Positions 38,369-50,139 of a stretch of 64,000 nt of DNA are shown here, in pieces. The DNA lies in assembly GCF_036417845.1 (NCBI RefSeq), contig NC_089981.1, positions 84,547,268-84,611,267 of the forward strand. The letters run 5' to 3'. Position numbers and translations under genes: made by a program. Every line of letters starts with the position of its first letter. The stretch's first letter is position 1. A model generated the notes under the pieces. The model searched no databases and had not been told where the DNA came from. It saw only the letters and a program-made list of their open reading frames with translations. The DNA is from Apteryx mantelli (taxonomy: Eukaryota > Chordata > Aves > Apterygiformes > Apterygidae).

Positions 38369-38616
38369 CTCTTGCAGCCGCCATCTGTCCATAGCTGAAG
38401 AGCACCTCCCCTTCTGAGATGGGCCTATCTGCAGTTTCCGTTTCTGTTCCCGTGAGAGTAAGGCTGCTTTCCCGTGTGGACTGCCCAGAACTAACTGTAG
38501 GCACAGGTGATGGAACCTGTGGTTCACGAGGAAGCGATTCAAAGGGCCTCGCTGATGACTGCCAAGATGGCAGAATCAAGGCCTCTGGTTCCTCATCATT
38601 AGCCACTGACATTACA
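38369..38616 (-). CDS. TALPID3: TALPID3 exon e15
   Basis: A 248-nt exon reading VMSVANDEEPEALILPSWQS, then VPSPVPTVSSGQSTRESSLT and TGTETETADRPISEGEVLFS, ending QMAAAR. It enters in phase 2 and leaves in phase 1. The acceptor is cttacattttag and the donor is gtaact. The block TETET.D.PISEGE.LFS.GQ is diagnostic for TALPID3. Confidence 0.93.
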
Positions 38617-39183
38617 CTAAAATGTAAGAATACACATTGTGAATACATCAAAATGAATTGAATGAAATTGATAATACTGACTAAAGTCTTAAAACAACAC
38701 TGAAAATAAATAAATTTGCAAATATTATTTCAAATGGAAGAGTACAGCATTTTACAGAAGAGCCTGAGCATCAATGTGGTTAAATAACCTTATTAATGAA
38801 TCTCTGCTCATAGCTAAAAATTACTGTGTTTTTGTTACAAAAACCCACTGAGGCAAGAGAAAAAAATAAAATGCTAATAATGTCCACATGACATGTCATT
38901 GTTACTATAGTTATTACTAGCAGGTTTTACAATACCAGTTTACTAAGTACAGTGGTCAGCAGGACAATGAATAAGAACTGATAAATTCTGGGAAAGGTCC
39001 AAATTTCACATTTCTCCCCAAAATACAAATCAAGCAATTCTAAAAAAGAATCCTGGCTTACTGCAGTGCCTCCTGACATAAACATTAAGCACTTCCCTCT
39101 ACTTACTTTCTGAGGATATGTGTAGAAAGGATATACATATGTATTTATTAAGAAATGAGAAAACCATGCAGACTTAAACTCAC

Positions 39184-39415
39184 ACAGCTCTGGGATGGAA
39201 TCGTTCTTCATTTAAAGGACTGGGTTTCTCCTCTTCCAGAGGGAGTTCTGCATCATCCCATGGGTTTGGAAGCTTTGGACTTTCCATTTTTGCAGCATCA
39301 GAGAGCCCTTCCGAGGCAGGAGGGCTCGGAGTAGTTATTCTAGGGGGTGTATTGGCAGGGGTAACCACAGGTGTGCCAACACGGCTAGTGGAAGCTGGAT
39401 TCTCAAATCCTGCAT
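39184..39415 (-). CDS. TALPID3: TALPID3 exon e14
   Basis: A 232-nt exon reading DAGFENPASTSRVGTPVVTP, then ANTPPRITTPSPPASEGLSD and LPNPWDDAELPLEEEKPSPL, ending HPRAV with the last Val codon split. It enters in phase 1 and leaves in phase 2. The acceptor is ggcttcacag. The donor can be read as GT/gtgagt, which is the choice that keeps the next exon in frame. LP.PW.D..LPLEEE is a clear family block. Confidence 0.92.
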
Positions 39416-39987
39416 CTGTGAAGCCAAATTTCAGATTAGAAAGGAAAGCAGGCAATAACTCTCAGGCACAGAGCTTGACAGTTCCACTAAGCACTTATGC
39501 AGCTTGCCAAAATTTTTTTTGATAGTTATGGAGATGAGGCTAGATTAAAACTAGACTCTTTATAGAACAATGTTAGCATCTGAAGGAGCTAGAAACACCT
39601 CAGCTCTTTACTGCCTGTAGTAAGGGAGTCTGCCCTGCACTTTAAAAACTAAGCTGCTTTATTTAGGGAGTGTAAATTTGGCTTAATTAACATTAGGAAC
39701 ACATGAAGCAGCAAAAGACTTATTTTTCTGATGTGAAAAAGTATGTCGGGGTGGAATCACACAGACCGTAACAATATGCATTAAGTTTGATAATAGAACT
39801 GTTATCAAATAGATGTTTGCTTTTTATACAAATTAGCTCATAAATTTTATACCACATGAGTCCCCACTTGAATCATAGCCTCAAGAGTGTTTATCCTGAG
39901 AGAAAACATGTCTTTAAAGAAGAAAATTAAAGGCAGTAGATTAAAGCATATTTGTCCTTTCTCAAGTTCAATTATTATTTTCACTAC

Positions 39988-40147
39988 CTGTTTCTTTCAT
40001 TTTTTCTTGTTCATGAACATCGCCACTCATTTCTGTAATAGACGGAGAAGACTCTGGAGTTTTGACCGGAGGCAGTTCTTTTTCTGAAGGTGGTGTTTGA
40101 GGTGGTGTGGCCTGGGGTGTTGGCAATGGAGTAGGCACAAGAGATTC
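39988..40147 (-). CDS. TALPID3: TALPID3 exon e13, Pro/Thr-rich
   Basis: A 160-nt exon reading ESLVPTPLPTPQATPPQTPP, then SEKELPPVKTPESSPSITEM and SGDVHEQEKMKET. It enters in phase 0 and leaves in phase 1. The acceptor is gattccctcag and the donor is gtagtg. The TP-rich run has many proline-directed Ser/Thr sites and matches the PLPTPQPTPP run of mammals. A long CU-repeat tract lies about 70-145 nt upstream of the acceptor in the transcript. Confidence 0.93.
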
Positions 40148-40244
40148 CTGAGGGAATCATAACCGCAGTTATTACCTCAGTGCAAACCTTGTATCTTCCA
40201 AGTATACCCACAGTTAGTCAAGGGAAAAGGCAAAAAGAAAAAAA

Positions 40245-40245
40245 G

Positions 40246-40285
<40 letters not shown>
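40245..40285. repeat. GA microsatellite (CU repeat in TALPID3 transcript)
   Basis: About 20 GA units with one AT interruption, inside a longer purine stretch (about 40,219-40,291). In the TALPID3 pre-mRNA it becomes a CU-repeat pyrimidine tract ending about 70 nt before the acceptor of the exon at 39,988. Confidence 0.95.
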
Positions 40286-40289
<4 letters not shown>

Positions 40290-40439
40290 AACAGGCAGGG
40301 TATCATAAAATAAGAACAATTGTTACTTAGATGCATGCTTCATGGCTGTAAATCCTCTATCTAAATATAAAATTGCACTAGGCTAAATGAATTGCCTCGG
40401 ACAAAATAAGTAAGTTAAAAAAAAAAACAGTAAATAAAT

Positions 40440-40795
40440 ATTACATGGATTTTAATAAAGCATTTGATGCTTTATTAAATAAATGCCTCATTTAATAAAG
40501 CATTTTTTATGCTAAGGAAGAAAATATTTCCTGACATGGACAAAACAGAGTCAGTATAATACTTTTAAGAGAACCAGCTAAAAGAGAAGATTATGAACAA
40601 GGCAACAGCCAGGACAGCAAAGCACTAAAACGGGCATGAAAACAGTCACTATGTTCTTGAGCAAAAACCAGTGATGAAGATATATCTGACAAGAAAATAT
40701 GATGGTTCTCATTCAGGCTGCTATAGGGGAATAGGATGGACTAAACAACCTCTCAAGAATTGTTCCAGCCTGTTTTCTGACATTCCATAAAGAAA
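40440..40795 (+). mobile_element. Old CR1/L3-like LINE remnant (probable)
   Basis: At 40,447-40,494 the plus strand reads DFNKAFDALLNKCLI, resembling the DFSKAFD reverse-transcriptase motif A region. At about 40,730-40,790 a line resembling a CR1/L3 3' end appears (GGATGGACTAAACAACCTCT then TTCCAGCCTG and TCTGACATTCC). The sequence between is heavily decayed. Both anchors in the same orientation and order support one ancient element. Sits in the intron between the exons at 39,988 and 42,097. Confidence 0.45.
40451..40479. repeat. Perfect 13-nt inverted repeat with AATAAA on both strands
   Basis: Arms TTTAATAAAGCAT and ATGCTTTATTAAA flank a 3-nt spacer, and a third copy of the arm occurs at 40,492-40,504. 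It coincides with the DFNKAFD reading of the old LINE remnant. Confidence 0.8.
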
Positions 40796-42096
40796 ACAAG
40801 ACAAATGCTAAAGGAACGTTTCCACGCTAGTTCCTCAGAATAAGTCAGACTGCTGATTTTTATTAACGACCCACACAGGGAGTGGAACATGCTAACCCAT
40901 TTAGCAGTTCACACACAACTGCATGACTGACTCCCCAGTCAAGACCAGTCTAAAGTGGAAACCATAACAGTAGGACCCAACAGGAAGAGCGGAGGATTGG
41001 TATGCATACAGATGCTTGCTTTATTTTGCCTAGTCAAATAAAGGCCAAGAAGGACACAACTAATCTCAGCAAGTACACAAACGAATAAATACAGAGAGAA
41101 AACAACCATTACAGCTCAAGGACAATGCAAGTACAGGAAAAGGAAGGCTTAAAAGGGCTATGAATAAATTTAAATGGTAATTAGAGAGAGGGTTACTTAG
41201 TATTACAAGAACAAGCTCTGAAGAACAGCCCTCCTTAACATCACATCCCCCTTAATGTGTAATGGGGTGGGGAAGAGCTTTCAGACACAGGATGGCTGTA
41301 CTAAGTCTACAGCAGTAAAACACCTCTGTTTGCCTGAGGAATAATCTCATTTACAGCTGGCAGTAGGTGGTATTTCAGTGTATGTGCACTGTGGTGGATT
41401 AGAATAATTGCTCTCACTTTCACCAAACCTTTAAAGAGTTGGATTTCTAAGCACAGCCCTTTACACATCTGTCTCAAAGACATTATACAGCCCAGATCAC
41501 TGGATTGTAGCAGTCATGCTGTTATCAGAATAAGAGATAGCTGTCAGTTGATTATGAAAGTGAACAGAGAAAATTATTCTGTCTTACAGGGAGCTCTAAT
41601 CATTTAAGCATTTGCTGAAAACCACCGAATTCAAAATGCAGAAAGAATTAATATTTATCTTTACAAATATTACAGAATGTCTGCCAACCTGTAGGGCCAA
41701 AAATAATACTGTTCTCAAGCAAAACTCTATTTTTCACTCTTGCAACTTTGCAAGAAAGTGACATAGCTATACTTTGTTGAAAATAACATACTTGTCTTTT
41801 GACAACAGGAAACCCAATACTAAGTCTTTTTCTTAGAAATCAGTTTTGTGCTCAGCCTTAAAAATGAGTAGAAAAATAAAGCATGTTAAGGGAATACAAG
41901 GAATTCACATTTTCTGAGTGAAATAAGTTTAATCTTGTTGCCTGCTGGGGTATAACAAGGAATAAGCAACAAATGCAAATCGGGTCCATTCAGTTTTCCA
42001 GTCTTTCTCTGACATTTTCATATTTGAACAGCCATGCTATCAAGGACTTATCCCTTAGAACTTCAGCAGGAAATCTTACATAAAACAGGCTCTTAC

Positions 42097-42281
42097 CAGC
42101 ATAATCGTTGTACTTGGAACAACATTTGTGGCAGGAACTGCTTTCTGAGCCTGCCTGTTACCCAGCATGGTGGCAATTGTCTCACTGAGAGCTTCATTCA
42201 CAAACTGACTGATCATTTCTGAGTTCACGGGCACACCAGCATTGATAAAGAGCTGAAATCCTCCACCACCTGCCACTTCGA
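42097..42281 (-). CDS. TALPID3: TALPID3 exon e12
   Basis: A 185-nt exon reading VEVAGGGGFQLFINAGVPVN, then SEMISQFVNEALSETIATML and GNRQAQKAVPATNVV...TTIML. It enters in phase 1 and leaves in phase 0. The acceptor is cattttcag and the donor is CTG/gtaaga. The block from FINAGVPVN to ATMLG is highly conserved and probably helical. Confidence 0.94.
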
Positions 42282-42853
42282 CTGAAAATGAAGAAACACA
42301 AAGTACACATCCAGGTCTCACTTCTTAAAACACAGGTATTTTACTGCAGCACCACATTTTTGTATTTTACAGATACAGAAACTACAGTAGAGAAACTATT
42401 CAGGACCATAAAAGAAGCCAGTGCAGGGTAGTGACATCATATGAGAAATGCATTTGGCTCCTTTGCTCTCATACTTTTATAAGGGAGGTAGTTTTTGACA
42501 AATCTATTAATAAAAGGAAGGCAAACATGTTCCAGGTGTAGCAAAATACCATGCCCAGACAAATCTGATTTGTCTGGCCAAGGAACAGAAGTTGGTTTGC
42601 CACAGTGATGTATTTTGTGTTCACCTTTTCTTTTTTAGATAATTTATTTTAAAGGCCTTTTAAATATGTGCTCTGCCTCAACATAAATTAAAGCATGTAT
42701 TTTTGCATATAACAGTTTCACTGGTTTGTATTATCTATAGTTAGGCTCAGGCAACAGCTACTGATGCAACTTTTTAAAATTAGACTGAATTTGAGAAAAT
42801 TCATCCACCACTTTGAGGGGAAAAAGCAACTGTAAACAATAACTCCTACTTAC

Positions 42854-42972
42854 CAGTATCAGAGGTTACAGTCTCGCCGTCTTCACTTTCTGATGTGCTT
42901 ACACTGGGTGCTATTTCCTTCTGAACTGGGTACATCCCACTGATAATTTTTGCCATTATCTCTTGTTCCACC
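42854..42972 (-). CDS. TALPID3: TALPID3 exon e11
   Basis: A 119-nt exon completing Trp and reading [20 protein letters not shown], then [19 protein letters not shown]. It enters in phase 2 and leaves in phase 1. The acceptor is attttgctag, with a poor pyrimidine tract, and the donor is gtaagt. It continues the helix WVEQEIM.KIISG known from the family. Confidence 0.93.
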
Positions 42973-43206
42973 CTAGCAAAATAAAACCTTTATACCTATC
43001 AGCAAGCACTAAGACACCTAAACGTATATAACAGAGCATTCTTGACACAAAGGAAAAAACAGGCAAAATTAAATGGAAGCTCAAAGGAAAGGTGAAAAGG
43101 GAGGGGAGGGGTGAAGAAGAAAGGGAAGGTTATTCTTACAGATTCATTCCTTCTTCCATATTTACACTCCTTCTATTTTGTAACTGTCATTTGCACTGCA
43201 ACTCAC

Positions 43207-43403
43207 CAATGTATCAGCCTGTTTTCTATAGTCTCTCTCCTTTGAATCAGTTCATCCAAAACATCAGAAGACTGCTGAGGGGCAGAAGCCACTGGAGGAA
43301 ACAAAGGACCGTTGTATTTTGGAGAGGCAACTTTAAATTGTCCATTAAGCTCCAGAAGAGGCTCAGAGAATTCTGGAATTTCGTCACGCTCCTCTTCCTG
43401 ATC
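43207..43403 (-). CDS. TALPID3: TALPID3 exon e10
   Basis: A 197-nt exon reading [20 protein letters not shown], then [12 protein letters not shown] and [19 protein letters not shown], with the Trp codon split. It enters in phase 0 and leaves in phase 2. The acceptor is ttatttattag and the donor is gtgagt. KYNGP(P/L)FPPVAS and the charged helix before the Trp are TALPID3 hallmarks. It is separated from the preceding exon by a 5.4-kb intron. Confidence 0.93.
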
Positions 43404-46400
43404 CTAATAAATAAAAAGTAAATTAAATTATGGTACATTTTTGTAAGATAATGTCATTGAGGCAACCTTTAGATTTTTGTTTTTGGGGGGGGGGAACAGT
43501 CATAGATGTGTCAAAGCACACAAACCACATTCTCCATTCTTATTATGTTGTAGTTAATAGATGCAGTTCTAAACCTAGCAAATCATAAATCTATAGAGGT
43601 ATAAGAGTACAGGAACTGCTAAGTGACGCGTGATTTGGCTTATGTTTCCTGCCTGTACTGCATAGGGCAGGGAGCCAATGGTAATTCTAATACTTGAGAA
43701 ATTTACTTGTGACATAACTGAGGTTTCTTGAAATACATATCTCAGAAACATGCCTTTTTTTAAAAAGAGAAAGCCTTAAGAATCTTACTGTAGTCATTTG
43801 TTGGGGAGGAGGGTTAGAAATTAAATTTTTATTTTAAAAAAGTCTCTAGTCTGAAAAGACATATTCCCAAAAGTTAATGAGCATGCAGTCAGTCAAAGCT
43901 CTAATAAATATATCATCATTGAAGCTTAGACATTAATAATCGACGTGTATGTTAACTCTTTCACTAACTTCGGTTGCTGAAAAGGTAGAAGGAATTTCTT
44001 GGCAATCAGTTCACAAGAACCCCAGAGACACTTTGAATCTAACCTTAATGTGCTATTCCTAAAAGTCATGAAAGTTATTCTGTGTGCATTAACAATGTTT
44101 GACTGTTTCCAAAGATGTCATCCCCCTCCCTTTTTCCTCCTGAGTGCATACCCAGCATTAAGTCCCCAAAAGCACAGTCACCAACCCATCATATCATACT
44201 ATAACACTTTAGCAATGTCTCCTGATGGATAAGAACCTGTATCCTTCATTCAAAAATTAAACTTAAACATTTCCAATAGTAATATAGTTCTATAAGAAGA
44301 AAATTAGGCATGTCAAAGAGAGTTGAAGAAATGAGCTCTAAATTACCAGTGAGAACATGTGATGTTGCATAAAAAAGCTCATTGGGAATCTACATTTACT
44401 GAGATTGATCTCCTTCAGATTGGCAGGAGAAAGTTTTCTTTTCCTTTATATAAATTAAATTCACTTTTAACTGATAAAATAAAAACCTTAAATATTTCTT
44501 ATGCATAAAAGAACAAATCACTAAAAATGGAAAGAGAAGAGAGAAAAACAAAAGAGACAGTAAGAGCTTCCTCTCTCCTTCCCCAGCCCACTATTAATGC
44601 TTCTCTCCCACCTTAATATATGCTAAAGCTGGAAGAAGTCAGACAGCTCCATGATGGGTAGTGCAGTGAACAGCTATTTCTCTTGGTGGAGGAAGGGTAA
44701 TCTTTCTGCATCTTTAAATAGTAATAATTTTCCAAAGAAAAGCTGTAACTTACAAAGCAGGCAAAACAGAACATGCATATTTGGGCCAACAAAGATCACT
44801 GAACTATTCTATGCATTCATTCTGAAATAAGACAGTAAAGTTATACTCAAAATGTCACCGGATGACTTGCGAGCTGATAAGCAATTCATTCTGTTAGGAT
44901 ATATGCGTTCATAACCATAATTCATGCTGACAGCAAACGTAAAGACGCCTTTGTCCACTGTTTCGTTATGCAGTTTCTTCTGACTGCATTACTCCATAAA
45001 TTTTCTTTGATGTCTCCTATTTAATATAATCTTTTCTTTAAGTATGCAAAATGCAAACATCTGGATTAAATAAACCAAGTACATACAATAAATTTTGTGT
45101 ATAATTAGTAACTTCTGACAAACTTTTGCAAACTCTCCTGCATTTCTAGATTATATGCATAAAATATTTTACACTTAATAGTGCACAAATCTAAAAAATA
45201 TCTAAAAATTACGTTCATTTGGGGGTGATATATTACCTCAGATGAAAATTTTAAAAAGAATATAATACTGAGTACTTAATTATACAGCTTGAACTTGCAC
45301 ATATATCACCTTGTAGCCAGTCCTGAATAATCTGCACTCAATTTTGCATTTTACCTCCTCGGAGACCTTTGAAAATATCTATCATGACTCCCGATCAAAA
45401 TAATGCATATATTAGAAAGGCTTTCAGATATGGTTGGAATATTAATCATTGTACTTTAAAAAGTATCAAGCTGAAATTCTATTCACTTCCCCAAATTACA
45501 TGGAAATAATTAAAATATATTTGAAGTGATTAGGTGGTACAGATTAATTTTGTTCCATTACCGAACATGCATATGTACAGTCTTTTATTAAAGCCATCCA
45601 AAACTTAGACATAGATTTCTTTTTGACAAAGATTTCTAAAGCAATTTTCACAAGCCAAGTCTGGCTGTATTACAGACGCTACCTGTGATCTTTTGTCTGA
45701 AGAGCTACACATGTAAAAAAATCATAATCATAGTGTCCCAAAGTGCATTTATGAGAAAGCCATCTTGAGGAAGATACGCTTACTCTGATCTCTGCAGGTT
45801 ATATACGTTAGGGTAGTATTCAACAATGTGTAAGTACACAGCTGCTTCAAAATGGAAGCTGAAATTCTGAGAAATAAGTTCCTACCTTGCAATTAGGGCA
45901 TGTTTACAAAGTAATAGTAGTAGAGAGGACAAAAAGCCTGCCTAATCTTACAGCAAAGTCTAAGTTTGTTAAAGGCATTGCAGGATGTGGGTGCTCATGA
46001 GAGATGGAGACTAGACTCAGAAAACCTGAAAGTCCATTCTGAGCTCATGCTAACCGAGCACGTTGCTCGCTCTGGAATAAGACAGGGTCCACAAGAGGGT
46101 CGGCATTATGAGATCTCTTCTGTGCAGAAAGACTGAAAAACTCATGTATGTACACCCACTGATCAAGAACAAACAAGTGTGTAAATTAAAGCTAGTAATA
46201 ACCTTTCCACTTTGTTCTATTCTGGAATAAGAGCTCCTAATTCAACTGTTTTGGAACAAGGAACGCTAGATCTTTAAACATTATACAGCCAGGTTGCTAT
46301 GGGAGAACAATGTGCATCACCTCTTCCTACAATGGGGCTTAGATTTTAAAAGTTGGGACATGTCGCATTAGCCTACAGGAACTGCTAAATCAAATCAGTA

Positions 46401-48786
46401 TTACATTACATGATAAAAGGTTTGTCTCCACAAACCCAAAGGAGCACAGAGGAACAAGGACAGGCAGGGGAACCCAAACAAGTTCATCAGAGAAACGAGC
46501 ACCCTGCTGATCCAGCTGCTCCCGGGACTATCACAGGAGGGTGATCAGTCCCACTGTCCAGGTGTGCAGCCCATCAAGATGAGCAAATGGAAGTGCTCTC
46601 CAGGCTGAAGTGGGGTTACCCCGTTATTATCGCATGCAGCAAAGAGCATTTGGGGATTGTAAAAAATTTATTATCACGTGCCTCATTAGTGCAGTTATTA
46701 AACTCAATTTCTGACTATTTTCCTAGCTAGGGCTCTCTATTCTGTGTGCATGCATGTGTAAGGAGATCAAAGTGCCAGCAACTGGAGTCAGGCCACAAGT
46801 CACATGGGCCCACGTGTCTGTGCTGTCGGCAACTGGAGCCAGAGGGTACATCTCAGTATGCGCTTGCTAGCAAATACCAAGCCGGAAGAGCAAGCAGGTA
46901 GGATATACAGCCTGCAAGCCAGGTATCAAACGACCCTAAGTCTAGGCTGGGTATGTGTGCATCTCCTAGAATGAGACAGCTGGAAAAGCTGGCTACCAGA
47001 GGAGCCAGAAGGTCCAGGCTAACTGCTGGAGAGACCACAAGGTCTGGGAGTTGACTGAAAGACTTGTTAGCATGTGTGTGCGCCATCTCTGGACAACTGG
47101 AGACAGAGGATCCAAGGGCCAGTTACTGGAGGGATCCTGGACGGTACAGTCAATATCAAATATATACTATATATACACACACACATATTATATATACACA
47201 CACATGTACACACACATATGTTGGGGGGTACATTTCCCACTAACAGACCTTCATCCTGAACTGCCACAGAGAGGAACAGGACAAGCCCACTGGTGCTGTT
47301 TGTGCGAGCGTTGAGTGTTTCTCCCTGTGTTGATCTGTGCAGTCAGCCAGGTATATATATGTACATGTGTATTGCTTACATGCGTTTGCGTGTGTGCGTG
47401 CTCAGCCTCGCTACCGGCTGCACCTGGGAACAGGGAGCTGTGACAGCCTCACCTCTGCTGGGCTACGGGATTTGGCAACCCCTATCGATTAGTATTTCAA
47501 CTGTCAAAGTAACTCTCGAATCTGCATCTTCTTGTATGAAAGGTAAAGCAAATTCTAGAAAAAGAAAATTCCTGGGCCAAGGTCCTGAAGCCTTTTTGCA
47601 ATTTCCAACAAGAAAGGGGGAAAAAAAAAATAAATCACTACACACAAATACTTATCCTGTTCAGCTCTAACAGAATTAACTTTTCATGGAAAAAAGGAGG
47701 GGCGAGGGGGGAAACAATAAGCTGTTTTCCCATGTAACATTTTATGATGCATCTGAAGCAGAGTTACTGTTATAAAAGAGGCTTCCTTTTGATGTCTTAA
47801 ATACTCTTGCCACTCCAGAGGTTGATTTTATGCTTCCACATTGTGTTTGTCTTGCACATTTTTAAGAACATTGTCTACATGGTCATAGGCCAAACATGTG
47901 TTTCACTTGGAACATTTTTTTGGTATTGTGGTTAAAATATATCCCATTGCCAAAAATAAAAGATAAAAGCAATTCAGGAGAAAAATGAAAAAAAGAGATG
48001 AGTAACTCTTATTCACATATAAGAAAAATCTAATGTTGCAGGATATTTTTCTGTTATTTCATAAACTGATTTCTTAAATAGTTTTCCGGTTTATTTTTAT
48101 AAAATAATTTTTTTGTGCAAATAGAAGAAAGTTCTCCAAATAGATTTAACTCCTTCCCTGAATCCATATACACACACAGACATACTAACAAGAGAAGAGA
48201 TCCAGCAAAACCAAATTCAGTCAGCTCTTAATGAGATACATCAGATAAGTAATATGCATATACTGCTTGCTTTTTTTTTTTTTTTAGTTACACTCTTTTT
48301 GACTGAATTGAGATATTATGCCAAAGCATTTAGGACCTCAAAAGCACATACACATTGTTCCATACTTATATTTTCTAAAAGGGAATCCTCAGAAAATACT
48401 TTCATATTTTAAAATACAGGTTTGCCTAAAATCTGTAAGAGCATCCTATATTTCTTTTAGAGCTCAAATTGTGAAATCTCTAAGTGCTATAATCACTGCT
48501 GATTTTAAAGGGCTGCTTTTATTTCTAAGCAAGTCTGACACATCCAAATAAAAGTTAATTTTAATTTTTTATTGTAATTCCTCAAAGATACTTTACTTAT
48601 TAACACATAGTGACTCATTACATTGTTCAAAGCACTGTGAACATTTCAGTATTGTTCACAATGTGTATTTTTAAAGTTGGTAGTAAAGCAAACTCATTTT
48701 CTATATTGTTTTTTCAGTTATGACAGAATGATAGAAAACAAATATGAAACATTTCGGAGAAAAGGATACTTTTTCAATATAATTAC
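43404..48786 (-). other. TALPID3 intron (5.4 kb)
   Basis: Mostly AT-rich. A less AT-rich block spans about 45,960-47,470 and contains the TA/CA microsatellite. No repeat family or exon recognised in it. Confidence 0.65.
47159..47220. repeat. TA/CA compound microsatellite
   Basis: Alternating TATATA and CACACA blocks in the large intron between the exons at 43,207 and 48,787. Confidence 0.9.
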
Positions 48787-48867
48787 CTGCATGACATCAG
48801 TAACGTCAATGAAATTAGTTCCCGGATACTTTATGTCTTCTTCCTCACTATGTACATCTTCTGGAGT
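48787..48867 (-). CDS. TALPID3: TALPID3 exon e9, acidic
   Basis: An 81-nt, 27-codon exon, phase 0/0. It reads TPEDVHSEEEDIKYPGTNFI, then DVTDVMQ. The acceptor is ctgtctttataag and the donor is CAG/gtaatt. The block K(Y/F)PGTNF is recognisable from mammalian TALPID3. This and the preceding exon are two adjacent symmetric exons. Confidence 0.92.
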
Positions 48868-50031
48868 CTTATAAAGACAGATTGAAATTGTTAGGTATCT
48901 CATATAGGGGCAAAAAAAACAAAAAACAAAAAGCAAGACACACATTAACAGAAAAACTTCATGCCAAGAATACAATTACAATCCAGGAAGAATGCTTTAT
49001 GTATCTTAACAGTTAGGAGGAATTTCTCTGCATACCATAAGCAGAGTTTACTAGAAGTGTTTCTGGTATACTGACAACTACTCTCACTGAATCTCACCAC
49101 CAAAAGTTTAGGGCAATGCCTATAACCCTTATTAGAATAAAAATTAGTATGACAAAATATTGTCAAAGGTAGCACCCAAGAGCCTACAAGTGTCTTAAGC
49201 CATTTACTTGTGTTTAAATTCTACAGCATTATTTAATAGCCCACTGTTTTAGTCCATGGTCTCTATCTTATTCGGTGAACACCTTGACTATGGGACTCCA
49301 AAGGGCCTAACTCATTAAGTCAGAAAGGCAGCTGAGAGAGTGAAAGCCAAAAGTACACTAACTATACAAATATAATCGTTCCATCACTGTGCCTTACTCA
49401 ATTCTCACCGTTCAGTCAGTGCAGTGTATGAGACAGAAGTCCAGTGCACCAAACAATATGCCACCCTGCAAACATGTGCCCTAGTTTACAACCTTATCAT
49501 TCAGTATTTCTGCTCAACCAAAACCTTCATTACCAGCTAGACTAGGTTAAAAATGCTATTGAAAAGTTATACGGGAAGAGCACAGAGGGGACCAGCCAGC
49601 TCTGCAGCCCAGTCACTCTGTATCGTTTACCCTCATGCAACCGGCTACACACACACGCCACCAACCACTCAAATACAGACAAGGAACAGACAGAGGAACG
49701 AAGAACATCTTCAGTCTTCATGCCAACACCCTAAAGCCAATATAAATAAGACAATGTGACATGGGCCAATAAGGGATTATAATTCTCAACAAGACAGAGG
49801 AATACTGTTTTCCCTAGGATTTTGCTACAGTGCTTATTCAGTCTGGGAAGAATAGTGTCTTGCTGCAAATTTTCATTTGCTTAAACAAATACCTCATATT
49901 ACAAATTCTTCAATATAACTATTCCCCTTTTTTCCTGGAACCAAACAGGGATAGCTTTGTAGTAATTCAACATAATTTACGCATATTTTCTTATTTTTAA
50001 CAGATTTCAATTCATTTAAACCAATCAATAC

Positions 50032-50139
50032 CTGTATTACAGCATTGACAGGAGGAAGTGCTGTTTCCGAGCCTGGAAGTTCGTGGTTTACACTCACGCT
50101 GCCACTTGAAATACTGTCAATATCTACATTTGGTAACAC
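50032..50139 (-). CDS. TALPID3: TALPID3 exon e8
   Basis: A 108-nt, 36-codon exon, phase 0/0. It reads VLPNVDIDSISSGSVSVNHE, then LPGSETALPPVNAVIQ. The acceptor is ccttcctgtcttag and the donor is CAG/gtattg. VDIDSIS and LPPV match the family; the middle is variable. It could be skipped in frame. Confidence 0.92.

Larger units (their letters stand above)
37166..39987 (-). other. TALPID3 introns around exons 37,794 to 39,415
   Basis: Short introns (37,871-38,368, 38,617-39,183, 39,416-39,987) and the upstream part of the CR1-bearing intron. Apart from the G-rich tract at 37,276 I see nothing in them. Confidence 0.7.
40796..43206 (-). other. TALPID3 introns around exons 42,097 and 42,854
   Basis: AT-rich intron sequence between the old LINE remnant and the exon at 42,097, and the short introns 42,282-42,853 and 42,973-43,206. 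The last contains a purine-rich block (43,085-43,129), which is a pyrimidine tract in the transcript. Confidence 0.7.

Noticed and set aside
43247..43438. Minus-strand open frame beginning MYHNLIYFLF-type residues
   Set aside because: Wrong frame over the real TALPID3 exon at 43,207-43,403.
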